From Paenibacillus periandrae (GTDB lineage Bacteria > Bacillota > Bacilli > Paenibacillales > NBRC-103111): a stretch of DNA of 64,000 nucleotides. The notes beneath the pieces were generated by a model. That model saw only the letters and a program-made list of their open reading frames with translations. It had not been told where the DNA came from and ran no database searches. Position numbers and translations under genes: made by a program. The stretch is taken from contig NZ_JAJNMU010000011.1 of NCBI RefSeq assembly GCF_022458865.1, positions 124,001-188,000 of the forward strand, in the 5' to 3' direction. How positions within the stretch are numbered: the stretch's first letter is position 1; every line of letters starts with the position of its first letter. Positions 27,397 to 35,943 of the stretch are shown here, one piece after another.

Positions 27397-28737
27397 TTGC
27401 TGCCATTGGAACCTACAGATATGGACAAACATACGAATAAACCGATAACCCGCAGGCAACTGCTGGCAGGCTTAAGCGCTGCAGGTGTTTTACTTGCTGC
27501 AGGTGCCGGATTTCCGTGTGAAGCTCAGGCCGCCGCGACGGTACCTGTTGGGAATACGAATACATGGTGGTATAACGTTAAAGATTTTGGCGCTCAGGGA
27601 AATGATCGCATTGATCAGGACGATAGCCCGTTCATTCAGGCTGCTATCAATGCAGCGGCTGTTACTGGAGGAACGGTCTATTTGCCTGCCGGTAAATATA
27701 TCATCAAAACGGCTTTGTTGCTGCGTTCCAAGGTTCATCTGCTTGGAGCAGGGGCCGAAGCGTCGATTATCAAAGCTGGATTGATTAACCTGCAGATGGT
27801 AATGTGTCCGGCTCAGGGGAAACAGATTTCTGTTGAAGGCTTGACTTTGGAAGGGATTGGATATTCTACCAACTCTGCCAATTCAATGGTAGAGCGAGGT
27901 ATTTATGCTATCGAATCTTCATTTATCCGCATTAGCAGGTGTTCATTTAAAGGAATAGCTAATGGTGTGCATCTGGTTCGTTCCGAGCATGTCTCTGTTC
28001 AAGATTGTTCATTTATATCTCTTGTCGCTGGCGACAACGTGTATGAGGGATATGGGGTGACGGCAGAAGGTGGAGCAAATCATATCATTCAAGGGAATCA
28101 TTTTAAAAGTCTGCCCAGATCCTGCGTTCAACTAACGGCAGGCTGCTCTTACTCATTAGTTGCGGGCAATGTAATGGAGGCTTGTATTGAGGCAGCTATT
28201 ACACTTTCTTCCAAGCTTTCTGTTTGTATGTACAATGTAATAGAGGGCAATGCTGTTACGGCCTTTGGTTTGATTGATAAGGAGACAAGCAGTGCTTACG
28301 GAATCAGGCTCAAGGATGCTTGCAGCTATAATCATATCGTGAACAATTCGATCACACGTACCACATTCGCTGGTATACAACTGGAGGCTGTTGAGAACGC
28401 CGGGGATGATCGGCCGTACGGAAATGTAATTACGGGTAATAAAATTGATTTTAGTGTGAGAGGAATAGCTGTACTTAATGGAGCTGCCAATTCGTTAAAG
28501 GCAAACGAGGCGCGCCGAGTTGAGGTCGGTATCCTGATCGATACGGTCGGTGAAGGGAATGCTTCTACTGCCAAACAAAATGTGGTTACCGGTAATAGCT
28601 TGTTTCAATGTTCGACTTCAGCTGTGAAAATTGGCTCCAACCGCTGCCAGTCCAATATGGTTCATAGTAATTCAGGATTTGACAATACAGCTGGCCTCAC
28701 TGACAATGGAATGGAAACAGTAACCATAGGGTTTTAA
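27397..28737 (+). CDS. Tat-exported right-handed beta-helix (pectate-lyase-superfamily) protein
   Basis: A 446-aa secreted protein. Residues about 19-50 form a twin-arginine signal: TRRQLLAGL, an Ala/Gly/Leu core and an AQA cleavage region. The mature part opens with VKDFGAQGN and GGTVYLPAGKY, typical of the Pectate_lyase_3 fold, then shows beta-helix rungs with repeated Asn-rich turns (GNHF, GNVMEA, GNAVT, NNSIT, GNKID, GNSLF). No pectate-lyase or GH28 catalytic motif was identified, so substrate is unknown; it could be a lyase, an epimerase or a structural protein. TTG start with GGGGGAGG eight bases upstream. Confidence 0.82.
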   Translation: MLPLEPTDMDKHTNKPITRRQLLAGLSAAGVLLAAGAGFPCEAQAAATVPVGNTNTWWYNVKDFGAQGNDRIDQDDSPFIQAAINAAAVTGGTVYLPAGKYIIKTALLLRSKVHLLGAGAEASIIKAGLINLQMVMCPAQGKQISVEGLTLEGIGYSTNSANSMVERGIYAIESSFIRISRCSFKGIANGVHLVRSEHVSVQDCSFISLVAGDNVYEGYGVTAEGGANHIIQGNHFKSLPRSCVQLTAGCSYSLVAGNVMEACIEAAITLSSKLSVCMYNVIEGNAVTAFGLIDKETSSAYGIRLKDACSYNHIVNNSITRTTFAGIQLEAVENAGDDRPYGNVITGNKIDFSVRGIAVLNGAANSLKANEARRVEVGILIDTVGEGNASTAKQNVVTGNSLFQCSTSAVKIGSNRCQSNMVHSNSGFDNTAGLTDNGMETVTIGF

Positions 28738-28743
28738 AAAAAA

Positions 28744-28773
28744 GCGGGTTGTCCTTTGAATAGGGCAATCCGC
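28744..28773. terminator. Bidirectional terminator between the beta-helix and transporter genes
   Basis: An 11-bp stem with two G-U pairs (28744-28754 with 28763-28773) and an 8-nt loop. On the minus strand it is followed by a run of Ts, so it mainly ends the transporter transcript; on the plus strand the T tract is weaker. Confidence 0.78.
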
Positions 28774-28791
28774 TCATTTGTTGTTACATTG

Positions 28792-30072
28792 TTAAATCAG
28801 ATATCGCAAATAAATATACATACTGGATATAACAATTGAAAGAAGCATCAACGGAAATCCGATCTTCAAGAAGGCTACAAAAGTAATCGGGCGGCCTTCT
28901 TTGGCAGCCATTCCAGCGACAATCAGGTTGGCACTGGCGCCAACCAATGAGCCGTTTCCTCCCAAACAAGCACCTAAGGCAAGACTCCACCACAAGCTGT
29001 TCAGGTTGGTGACTCCCATCGTACCCATATCCTGAATCAAGGGAATCATGGTTGCCACAAAAGGGATATTATCGACAAAAGCTGAAGCAATAGCACTGAG
29101 CCATAAGATCAGCATCGCGGTCGCTACTTCATTTCCACCTGTAAGCTGAACGGCCTGCTTGGCGAGGCTGGCAATAACTCCGGTTTCAACGAGCCCAGAG
29201 ACAATGACGAACAGTCCGATAAAAAAGAAGACGGTAGTCCATTCTACTCGGCTCAAGGATTTCTCCAGGTAATGCTCGCCTGTTAAAAGCAGCAGCAGGA
29301 ACGCACCCGTTAACGCAACTGTAGCAGACTCCACATGAATAATTTGATGAATAAAAAAACCGCCAATCGTTAATGCAAGCATGCTTAAGCATTTTTTGAG
29401 TAAAAGTGGATCCGTGATCTCGCTTTTTTCATCCATAAGCATAATCCCGGCTTTCAAATCCGGTGTCGTTTGTATCTGCTTGCGATAAATAAGTACAAAG
29501 ATGACTAAAGTAACGATCAAGATAAATATAGAAATGAGAGACAGGTTATTAATGAATGCCATAAAGGTGAGTTCCTTGACGGCACTCCCGATCATAATGT
29601 TGGGTGGGTCGCCGATCATGGTCATGGTGCCGCCGATATTGGAAGTTATAATGATGACAATCAAATAAGGCAGTGGATTAACCCGTAATTGACGAGTTAT
29701 ACTAAAGACAATTGGGACCATTAACAGAACGGTGGTTACATTATCCAATAAAGCCGATCCAAAAGCTGTGATCAGAGCCAAATAGATCAGGATGGTTACG
29801 GGTTCACCTTTGCCTTTTTTGGCAGCCCATATAGCCAAATATTTAAAAAGACCCGTCTCAGAAGTGATCGATACCATAATCATCATGCCTATGAGCAAAC
29901 CCAATGTGTTGAAGTCAATGTGATGTAGAGCCGTTTCCTGAGTAACGACCCCCAGAATGATCATCACGACTCCACCCAGCATCGCGGCAAGGGTGCGATG
30001 AATCTTTTCCGAGGTAATGAGCGCATAACTAATTAAAAAAATGCCAATTGCTAGTAATGCCTGATTGTCCAT
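28792..30072 (-). CDS. ArsB/NhaD (P-protein) family ion transporter
   Basis: A polytopic membrane permease of the ion-transporter superfamily, 426 aa with about 11-12 hydrophobic segments. The two half-repeats each carry a family loop: TMIGDPPNIMIGSA and CLGGNGSLVGASANLI. Members export arsenite, exchange Na+ for H+ or take up dicarboxylates; the sequence does not decide among these. The ATG at 30072 has AAGGAGGG on the minus strand; a longer start at 30126 is disfavoured. Its leader has a terminator-like hairpin. Confidence 0.85.
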   Translation of the reverse strand: MDNQALLAIGIFLISYALITSEKIHRTLAAMLGGVVMIILGVVTQETALHHIDFNTLGLLIGMMIMVSITSETGLFKYLAIWAAKKGKGEPVTILIYLALITAFGSALLDNVTTVLLMVPIVFSITRQLRVNPLPYLIVIIITSNIGGTMTMIGDPPNIMIGSAVKELTFMAFINNLSLISIFILIVTLVIFVLIYRKQIQTTPDLKAGIMLMDEKSEITDPLLLKKCLSMLALTIGGFFIHQIIHVESATVALTGAFLLLLLTGEHYLEKSLSRVEWTTVFFFIGLFVIVSGLVETGVIASLAKQAVQLTGGNEVATAMLILWLSAIASAFVDNIPFVATMIPLIQDMGTMGVTNLNSLWWSLALGACLGGNGSLVGASANLIVAGMAAKEGRPITFVAFLKIGFPLMLLSIVISSMYIYLRYLI

Positions 30073-30107
30073 GTTGCCCTCCTTGAGATAGTGCGATCCA
30101 GACTCCA

Positions 30108-30198
30108 TGCACCTGCCACAGCCCACTCAGAACCCCAAAAAAGACAAAAAGAAGCCTGCAGTGGCAGGCTCCTCCGGGTCATGCATTATCATATTATA
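30108..30198 (-). promoter_or_regulatory. Transporter leader with terminator-like hairpin and competing pairing
   Basis: On the minus strand a 7-bp GC-rich hairpin (30170-30164 with 30159-30153, 4-nt loop) is followed by two T runs, as in an intrinsic terminator, yet it lies upstream of the transporter start and after no minus-strand gene. Its 5-prime arm plus loop (30168-30161) can instead pair over 8 bp with 30119-30112. A TATAAT at 30198-30193 could drive this leader. Confidence 0.5.
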
Positions 30199-30307
30199 GA
30201 TTATACTATAGCTTATTATACAATTGATGTAAATGGAAATGGAATACATATACATATCAAGCTGAATGCGGCTCTACGAAAATCTACCCATAATGGAGAC
30301 TGAACTC

Positions 30308-31180
30308 GTGACATTCGAACACATATATACAACTTATAAGCCCCTGCTATTATCTATTGCCTACCGAATGCTGGGATCGATAACAGACGCTGAGGATATC
30401 GTTCAGGATGTATTTGTATCCTTACAGCAGACAAGCCTGAAGGATGTGCATCATCTCAAAGCGTATTTGGCTAAAATCACGACCAATCGCTGCTTAAATT
30501 TGTTGAATTCATCTCGTAAGCAAAGAGAAATCTATATGGGTCCATGGCTTCCGGAACCGGACATCGAGATGAATGAGCCAGGTCCGGAAGACAGAATCGT
30601 GCTGGAGGAAACCGTTAGTTATGCATTGCTTGTGCTGCTTCAGCAGCTGACTCCCACGGAGCGGGCTGTGTACGTGCTAAGGGAGGTTCTCGGATTTGAT
30701 TACAAGGATGCAGCCGAGATATTGGGTAAAAGCGAGGTAAGCTGCCGCAAGATGATGAGTCGTGTGAAGCAAAAGCTTGATCGGGATCAAGCGGCGGCCA
30801 CTGCGCCTCTAAACGGGGATCAGATGCAAACGTTCGTTCAAGCTTTTATCGAGGCTTCAAGAACCGGCAGCTTTCAAGCTTTCATTCAGATGCTGATCGA
30901 AGATAGCACGCTGCTTACCGATGGAGGTGGCAAAGTACGGGCTGCGCTTAATCCCATTTATGGAAGAGCTCGGATTCAAGCTTTTTGGGAAGGCATATTC
31001 CAGAAGGGAGCTCTCGCAGGTGAATACCGCCCGGTTCAGATCAATGGCGAGCTTGGGATTGTGTTATTTCAACAAGGGCAGCTTAAATGCTCGATATGTT
31101 TCGAGATGACAGAGGATCTCACGGCTATTCAAACCATTTACAAGGTCTCCAACCCAGATAAACTCAAGCACTGCCGATAG
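30308..31180 (+). CDS. ECF41-family RNA polymerase sigma factor (SigJ-like) with C-terminal SnoaL-like domain
   Basis: An alternative sigma factor, about 290 aa. Region 2 is DAEDIVQDVFV and region 4 is LTPTERAVYVLREV...KSEVSCRKMMSR. The three ECF41 hallmark motifs are present: WLPEP in the linker, DGGGK in the C-terminal SnoaL-like domain, and NPDKL near the end. In ECF41 the C-terminal extension replaces an anti-sigma factor. The GTG at 30308 has GGAG nine bases upstream; ATGs at 30293 and 30266 lack a good site. The AhpD-like gene next door is the usual target. Confidence 0.88.
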   Translation: MTFEHIYTTYKPLLLSIAYRMLGSITDAEDIVQDVFVSLQQTSLKDVHHLKAYLAKITTNRCLNLLNSSRKQREIYMGPWLPEPDIEMNEPGPEDRIVLEETVSYALLVLLQQLTPTERAVYVLREVLGFDYKDAAEILGKSEVSCRKMMSRVKQKLDRDQAAATAPLNGDQMQTFVQAFIEASRTGSFQAFIQMLIEDSTLLTDGGGKVRAALNPIYGRARIQAFWEGIFQKGALAGEYRPVQINGELGIVLFQQGQLKCSICFEMTEDLTAIQTIYKVSNPDKLKHCR

Positions 31181-31214
31181 TACTCGGGATATCGGAATAC
31201 AATCTTTTCATTTG

Positions 31215-31240
31215 GTCACAGAATCATGCCTTTATCGGTC
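31215..31240 (+). promoter_or_regulatory. ECF41-like promoter upstream of the AhpD-like gene
   Basis: GTCACA (31215-31220), 15 bases, then CGGTC (31236-31240). This resembles the TGTCACA / CGTC arrangement described for ECF41 target promoters, from recall of that literature. It lies about 50 bases before the gene, in the gap after the sigma-factor gene. Confidence 0.5.
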
Positions 31241-31287
31241 TTATTAGTGTAGTTCCAATAAAAGAGATTACTGAAGGAGAGATTTGT

Positions 31288-31728
31288 ATGCAAACCCGAT
31301 TAAATTATCGTGAGGTCCAACCCCAAGCCCTACAGGCGATGTTGAAAATGGAAGGCTTCATCCAAAGCAGCGGTTTGGATAAAAAGCTGTATGAGCTGAT
31401 CAAAATTAGAGCTTCACAAATAAACGGATGTGCCTTTTGCCTCAATATGCATACTGCTGATGCACGTTCAATGGGCGAGACAGAACAGCGTCTCTACTTG
31501 CTAAGTGCTTGGCGTGAAGCACCGTTCTACACAGAGGCCGAACAGGCTGTTCTGGCATTGACTGAAGCTGTAACACTTATTTCCAAAGAAGGAGTAACCC
31601 AGGAATTGTATGAAAAGGTTCGGGAGCATTTTGATGAAACCGAGTTTGTTAATTTGATTATGGCGATCAATACGATCAACAGTTGGAACCGTATAGCAAT
31701 ATCGACGGGTATGTTTCCAACGGCTTAA
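31288..31728 (+). CDS. AhpD-like carboxymuconolactone decarboxylase family protein
   Basis: A 146-aa helical protein of the CMD/AhpD superfamily. The redox-type motif is INGCAFCLNMHTADAR, with CxxC and a following His as in alkylhydroperoxidase cores. The ATG follows AAGGAGAG. In many genomes an ECF41 sigma factor is encoded beside such a gene and controls it, and the gap here carries a matching promoter-like sequence. The physiological substrate is unknown. Confidence 0.88.
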   Translation: MQTRLNYREVQPQALQAMLKMEGFIQSSGLDKKLYELIKIRASQINGCAFCLNMHTADARSMGETEQRLYLLSAWREAPFYTEAEQAVLALTEAVTLISKEGVTQELYEKVREHFDETEFVNLIMAINTINSWNRIAISTGMFPTA

Positions 31729-31785
31729 GTACTGCTGCATGCGTTGGATTGCAGGTTGATTGCTGACAGCTGGACGGATATTAAG

Positions 31786-31827
31786 GAGTCTTTACCGGGT
31801 AAGTGGGTGGAGGCTCTTTTGTTTTGG
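31786..31827 (+). terminator. Intrinsic terminator after the AhpD-like gene
   Basis: An 11-bp stem with three G-U pairs (31786-31796 with 31806-31816), a 9-nt loop and a TTTTGTTTT tail. Confidence 0.65.
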
Positions 31828-31914
31828 AAGAAATATGCAACCTTTTTGTTAAATAAACGTTATATTTAGAAAGTGTTAAATATAGCCATGAGCGAGAGGA
31901 GAATCAGGAAATAT

Positions 31915-34251
31915 ATGAAAACAATCGGAATTGCCAGTATCGCAAGCGTGCTGCTCCTGTGTTCCGTTGCTCCTGCCTCGGCACAACCTGTATATGCCAA
32001 TCATGTGTATCCATACGCAGAAGCAAAGACTGTGGCCGATAAGGAAGCTGAACTGCTTGATTTAGAGCTTGACGGCAGCGATGAGGCACCTGAAGATACA
32101 AAAATTAAGCGTGAGCGGGCCATCGAGTTGGCCAAACAATATGTCACTATCCCAAGCGGCTACATACTTGACGGTATAGTTTATCAAAGCAATTATTACA
32201 CAATAAGTGCCAGCCGCGGCTCCTGGATCATTTCCTTTGTAAGCAAGGATCAGAAAAGCTATGGAGATATAAGCGTGACCATAGAGTCGGATACCGGTAA
32301 GCTGCTCTCCTTTTATATTAATGAAATGAACACTGATAAGAAATTTACGTTCCCGCCCAAGATCGATATGGAGCATGCCAAGCAAACGGCTTTAGATTAC
32401 ATAACCAAGACCAATCCGCAAGAAATAAGTCAGCTTCGATATGATGAGGATTATGAGAAAAGCTTCCGTAAACCGCTTGACGGCAATGTAGAATATCCAA
32501 TTTGTTATTTGAGAGTCGTGAACGGAATCGTATTCCCGCAAAATTATGTTGTGATGACTGTAAATGGCGAAGGGAAAATTCTTTCTTACATGCAACAGTG
32601 GGACGAACTGCTTACTTTCCAGGTACCAGGTAATTCGATCTCACCGGGACAAGCTGCTGAGCAATTCAATAAATTGGCAGAGCCTCGTCTGCAATATATC
32701 GTTCCTAATACTCCAAATGGATTTGCAGCACCAGCTGTGGCGTATGAGACGGATGCTTTCCTGCTGGATGCCGAGACCGGGGAAGCACTTCTGCCATCAG
32801 GATTAAAGAAGGAGAAGCAGTCCAAAGCGATACCGGTCAGCGACAAGCGTATTACGAATGGCATACCTAAAGCGCAGAAACTGACGAAGGAACAGGCTGC
32901 AGCACAAGTATCAGCAGTGATCCCTCTTCCGGCCAGCGCCAAGCTTCAAGCAACGGATTATCTGGAAAATACCGATCCCATCACAGGTGTGACTTCATAT
33001 GAGTGGGATTTAAGCTGGTCAATTGCTTCAGATAAGAGACACGACGATTCTTCGATATATGCGACAGTTGACAGCAGTACAGGCGCTGTGCTGCGATATT
33101 CCAGGTATGCATTTAATTATGCGGACTCAAAGGTGACTTCCCAATCAGGGACACCCAGCTATGACCAGCTAAAAATCAAAGCACTGGAATCGGTCAAACA
33201 ACTGCTGCCGGATTATGCTCATGAATTGTTCCTGGATTCCCAATATGGCGGGTATACACAAGATGAGCTCCAAAACATGCAAACCTTTGAGTATTATTTC
33301 CGACGCAATATCAATGGAATTGATGTTCCCAATGATTCCGTAACGATCAGCTTTGATCGACAGACGGCAGAGATTCAGGAATTTAACAGCAATTTGTTGA
33401 CTTCGTATTATCCGGCGGAGCCGCCAAAAGTTATCTCCGCCCAGAAGGCCAAAGATATATGGATGTCTCAGTATAAGGTGGAGCAGCAATATATGGTTGT
33501 GGATAAGGAAAATGAAAATGCTCAGCAGCAGGAGCTTAAGCTTCCGATGGCACAAACCGAGACCAAGCTTGTGTATAACCTGAAGCCAATCTTTCAATTC
33601 CGTGAGCTGACTTATCTCGATGCAGGTACCGGAGAATGGAAAAATAACGAAACCAACCAGATTGTACATCCGCGTATTACCGATCCCGTTGATTTGAAAG
33701 GAAATTGGGCGGAAGAAGCTTTAAAGCTTATGCTCGATTATGAGGTACTGGATTTGGTGGATGGCAAGGTACAGCCGGATGCTTTGGTTACGCGTGGTGA
33801 ATTGGTGCAAATGTTCATTACGACTCTAAATGGCGGCTATTTCCCGGTTGCTTCTGATTATGCCGATCGTTCGGCCAGCTTCTCAGATGTAACCAAGGAT
33901 TCAAAATATTTTCCTTACGTTGAGAATGCAATTGATTATAATCTGATTGACCGGGCATCGGGCACATTTGATCCTGATGCTGCAATGACCCGTTCTGAAG
34001 TAGCCGATCTGATTGTGAAAGCACTTGGTTATAGTAATCTGTCCAAGGTTAAGGGCTTGTTCGCGACCAAGGCAACAGATGTGAATGAGCTGCCTAACCA
34101 GGGAGCGATTGCAATCGTCAGCGCTTTGGAGATCGTCACGTTGAATGGTGAAACTTTCTCTCCTTATGAGAAAGTAACCCGTGCGCAAGCTGCTACGTTC
34201 TTTTACAACTTTTTGAAGGCTCATTCTCAACTGCTGGATGCACCTCGTTAA
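31915..34251 (+). CDS. Exported YcdB/YcdC-domain protein with C-terminal SLH domains
   Basis: A secreted wall-associated protein, about 778 aa. A Sec signal peptide (MKTIGIASIASVLLL... ending ASA) occupies residues 1-22. Residues about 45-540 hold repeated YcdB/YcdC PepSY-like units (DSSTGAVLRYSRY, FDRQTAEIQEF, paired with SLQQ-like helices). From about residue 597 three S-layer homology segments follow, with core patterns GNWAEEALKLM, FPYVENAIDYN and GAIAIVSALEI, which should bind pyruvylated wall polymer. The ATG at 31915 is chosen for the signal peptide; GTG 31873 and ATG 31888 are further in-frame starts. Confidence 0.86.
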   Translation: MKTIGIASIASVLLLCSVAPASAQPVYANHVYPYAEAKTVADKEAELLDLELDGSDEAPEDTKIKRERAIELAKQYVTIPSGYILDGIVYQSNYYTISASRGSWIISFVSKDQKSYGDISVTIESDTGKLLSFYINEMNTDKKFTFPPKIDMEHAKQTALDYITKTNPQEISQLRYDEDYEKSFRKPLDGNVEYPICYLRVVNGIVFPQNYVVMTVNGEGKILSYMQQWDELLTFQVPGNSISPGQAAEQFNKLAEPRLQYIVPNTPNGFAAPAVAYETDAFLLDAETGEALLPSGLKKEKQSKAIPVSDKRITNGIPKAQKLTKEQAAAQVSAVIPLPASAKLQATDYLENTDPITGVTSYEWDLSWSIASDKRHDDSSIYATVDSSTGAVLRYSRYAFNYADSKVTSQSGTPSYDQLKIKALESVKQLLPDYAHELFLDSQYGGYTQDELQNMQTFEYYFRRNINGIDVPNDSVTISFDRQTAEIQEFNSNLLTSYYPAEPPKVISAQKAKDIWMSQYKVEQQYMVVDKENENAQQQELKLPMAQTETKLVYNLKPIFQFRELTYLDAGTGEWKNNETNQIVHPRITDPVDLKGNWAEEALKLMLDYEVLDLVDGKVQPDALVTRGELVQMFITTLNGGYFPVASDYADRSASFSDVTKDSKYFPYVENAIDYNLIDRASGTFDPDAAMTRSEVADLIVKALGYSNLSKVKGLFATKATDVNELPNQGAIAIVSALEIVTLNGETFSPYEKVTRAQAATFFYNFLKAHSQLLDAPR

Positions 34252-34287
34252 GACATTAGGCAATCATTCATTTATAATAACTCACTA

Positions 34288-34325
34288 AAAAGCACGTACT
34301 CCCATAAAAGAGAGTACGTGCTTTT
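34288..34325. terminator. Bidirectional terminator
   Basis: A perfect 14-bp inverted repeat (34288-34301 with 34312-34325) with A and T flanks lies between the converging SLH-protein and uspA genes. Confidence 0.88.
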
Positions 34326-34329
34326 CGGT

Positions 34330-34767
34330 TTATTTTACAATCAATACAGGTACCTTAGCATGGTGAGCAATATGATGACTTACACTGCCCAGAAAGAATT
34401 CTCTTATTGGTCCCAAGCCCCGGCTGCCGGTAATAATGAGATCGTGATGCTTCTCTTCGGCATATTGAAGTATCGTTGCAGCAGGAGGACCTTGAAGAAG
34501 AACATACTTGACAGATAGATCAGCGGGTACGAAGGACTTGGCTTCTTCTATAATCGCTTTCCCCTGCTCAATAATGTAAGTGCTTGCAGTCGCATCCACA
34601 AAGTAGGGGGTGCTCGCAACCGAAGGGTAATGATAAACATGGATAATATCTAAGTGTGGTGCTTGAGAAACACGGGATTGCTCTTGTACCAAGCTGACTG
34701 CTTTTTCGAGTGCTTTTTTAGAAAGATTAGAACCATCAAACGCAACAAGGATTTTAGTAAATAGCAC
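34330..34767 (-). CDS. Universal stress protein (UspA family)
   Basis: A 145-aa nucleotide-binding fold protein. It opens KILVAFDGS and ends with the ATP-site pattern GSRGLGPIREFFLGSVS, fitting the ATP-binding subgroup. The start is a GTG at 34767 with GGGG six bases upstream; another GTG at 34776 is possible. A TATAAT lies upstream at 34810-34805 on the minus strand with no clear -35. Family members respond to stress; the stimulus here is unknown. Confidence 0.88.
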   Translation of the reverse strand: MLFTKILVAFDGSNLSKKALEKAVSLVQEQSRVSQAPHLDIIHVYHYPSVASTPYFVDATASTYIIEQGKAIIEEAKSFVPADLSVKYVLLQGPPAATILQYAEEKHHDLIITGSRGLGPIREFFLGSVSHHIAHHAKVPVLIVK

Positions 34768-34923
34768 TTTAATCACCCCATCTGCGAGATTGGCTTACAA
34801 GCTTATTATAGCATAACTTCAGATCAAATAGTCAGAATATTCGTACTGTAGGGATATGTGTGATTTAAAAATAGTCAATCTAATTAGAGACACCTTGTGT
34901 ATGTGAAGCCTTCTTTTGCAAAC

Positions 34924-35130
34924 TTATAAGGCTTTAAAATGAACGACCGCGCTATATAGCATTTTATTGTGAAGCGGGTTAAAAACGATATTATGGCTAA
35001 TGGAATGGACGCCTAACAGCAAGGCTTTATTATTATCTATCTGCTCAGCAATTTTTCTTTCCAGCGTTTTGAGATCGTATGCTTCAAAAAACTCGATCTT
35101 GTTTTCCATTTTATCCAGCATAAAGCTCAT
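34924..35130 (-). CDS. Small conserved protein, probable DUF2536 (YrzA-like)
   Basis: A 68-aa soluble protein with the segments KIEFFEAYDLKTLERKI and ALLLGVHSISHN and an ending YSAVVHFKAL. This pattern recalls the DUF2536/YrzA family of Bacillus, by memory only. The ATG at 35130 has AAGGAG nine bases upstream on the minus strand. Function unknown. Confidence 0.6.
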   Translation of the reverse strand: MSFMLDKMENKIEFFEAYDLKTLERKIAEQIDNNKALLLGVHSISHNIVFNPLHNKMLYSAVVHFKAL

Positions 35131-35165
35131 GGGGTTTCGCTCCTTTGTGATCATCATCATTCAAT

Positions 35166-35483
35166 TTATAGTCTGAGTAAAGATTGACGCTCTGCAAGCG
35201 GTCTGCAAGCTTTACATACGCCAACTACCTTCTCATGGCCGGAATAAAAAGCGAGTTCTTTCGGGTTAACTTTGCGTTTGCAGTAAGAGCAGCTTTGCTG
35301 CTGACTTGTAGAAGATTTGCTTGATGCATCTGGATGTCTCTGCTTTCGTGATGAATTTTTTGCATGAGCAGCGAATGGATTCTGATTTTTACGCCGGCGT
35401 TTTATGATCAACAGGACAATGCCGACGATCACAATCACCACAACGATACACAATAAAATGGAGGTCATCTTATCAAAAGTCAT
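35166..35483 (-). CDS. Single-pass membrane protein with C-terminal zinc-ribbon-like motif
   Basis: A 105-aa protein of unknown function. One hydrophobic helix (residues about 6-26) is followed by a basic KRRRK stop-transfer, a Ser/Lys/Gln-rich linker and a C-terminal CSYCKRKV ... VCKAC, two CxxC pairs that could hold a metal in the cytoplasm. The ATG at 35483 has GGAG upstream on the minus strand. It lies in a run of small minus-strand genes. Confidence 0.65.
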   Translation of the reverse strand: MTFDKMTSILLCIVVVIVIVGIVLLIIKRRRKNQNPFAAHAKNSSRKQRHPDASSKSSTSQQQSCSYCKRKVNPKELAFYSGHEKVVGVCKACRPLAERQSLLRL

Positions 35484-35580
35484 ATTGGGGAGGCTCCTTT
35501 TGTATACTTTCATCAGAATACCATAGAGTCCGTTTTATTTGTACTGAAAATCGATTCACAAGGGACATCAATTAAAAAAA

Positions 35581-35604
35581 CCTAGAGTGAACAACCACTC
35601 TAAG
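35581..35604 (-). terminator. Intrinsic terminator of the 35.6-kb small gene
   Basis: A 7-bp stem (35583-35589 with 35596-35602) plus an outer pair, a 6-nt loop, and seven Ts on the minus strand just before it enters the next gene's upstream region. Confidence 0.78.
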
Positions 35605-35634
35605 TTTCTTAGTCTGCTATAAAGATGCAGCAGC

Positions 35635-35835
35635 TTATTTTCTTTTATAGTTAAGTGAAATCTGACGCAGATCATTTAATAATTCGTCTAATTCGTGCTG
35701 CAGTTGATGAAGCTCGCGATAATAGCGGCCTTGCACAGCAGCTAGTTCTGATGATGAGAGCTTAGTGAACTGGTTGTAATCAGCCAAACAGCTGTTAGAA
35801 GGATGGATCTCAATTTCCTCTACTACAATGTTCAT
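35635..35835 (-). CDS. Small hypothetical protein
   Basis: A 66-aa protein with no recognised family. The C-terminal half (from ELAAVQGRYYRELHQLQ) is a predicted amphipathic or coiled-coil helix with heptad-spaced leucines. GAGGTC lies six bases before the ATG on the minus strand, and a good terminator follows the stop; both support a real gene. Confidence 0.6.
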   Translation of the reverse strand: MNIVVEEIEIHPSNSCLADYNQFTKLSSSELAAVQGRYYRELHQLQHELDELLNDLRQISLNYKRK

Positions 35836-35943
35836 AGTATGACCTCACTTTTATTTGAATGTAATTTTAGAGTAGCATCCAATTGTAAAATATTAACTGG
35901 TTTTGTGTTAAAAATTTGTAGATGGTTGAGAACGTTTACAAAA

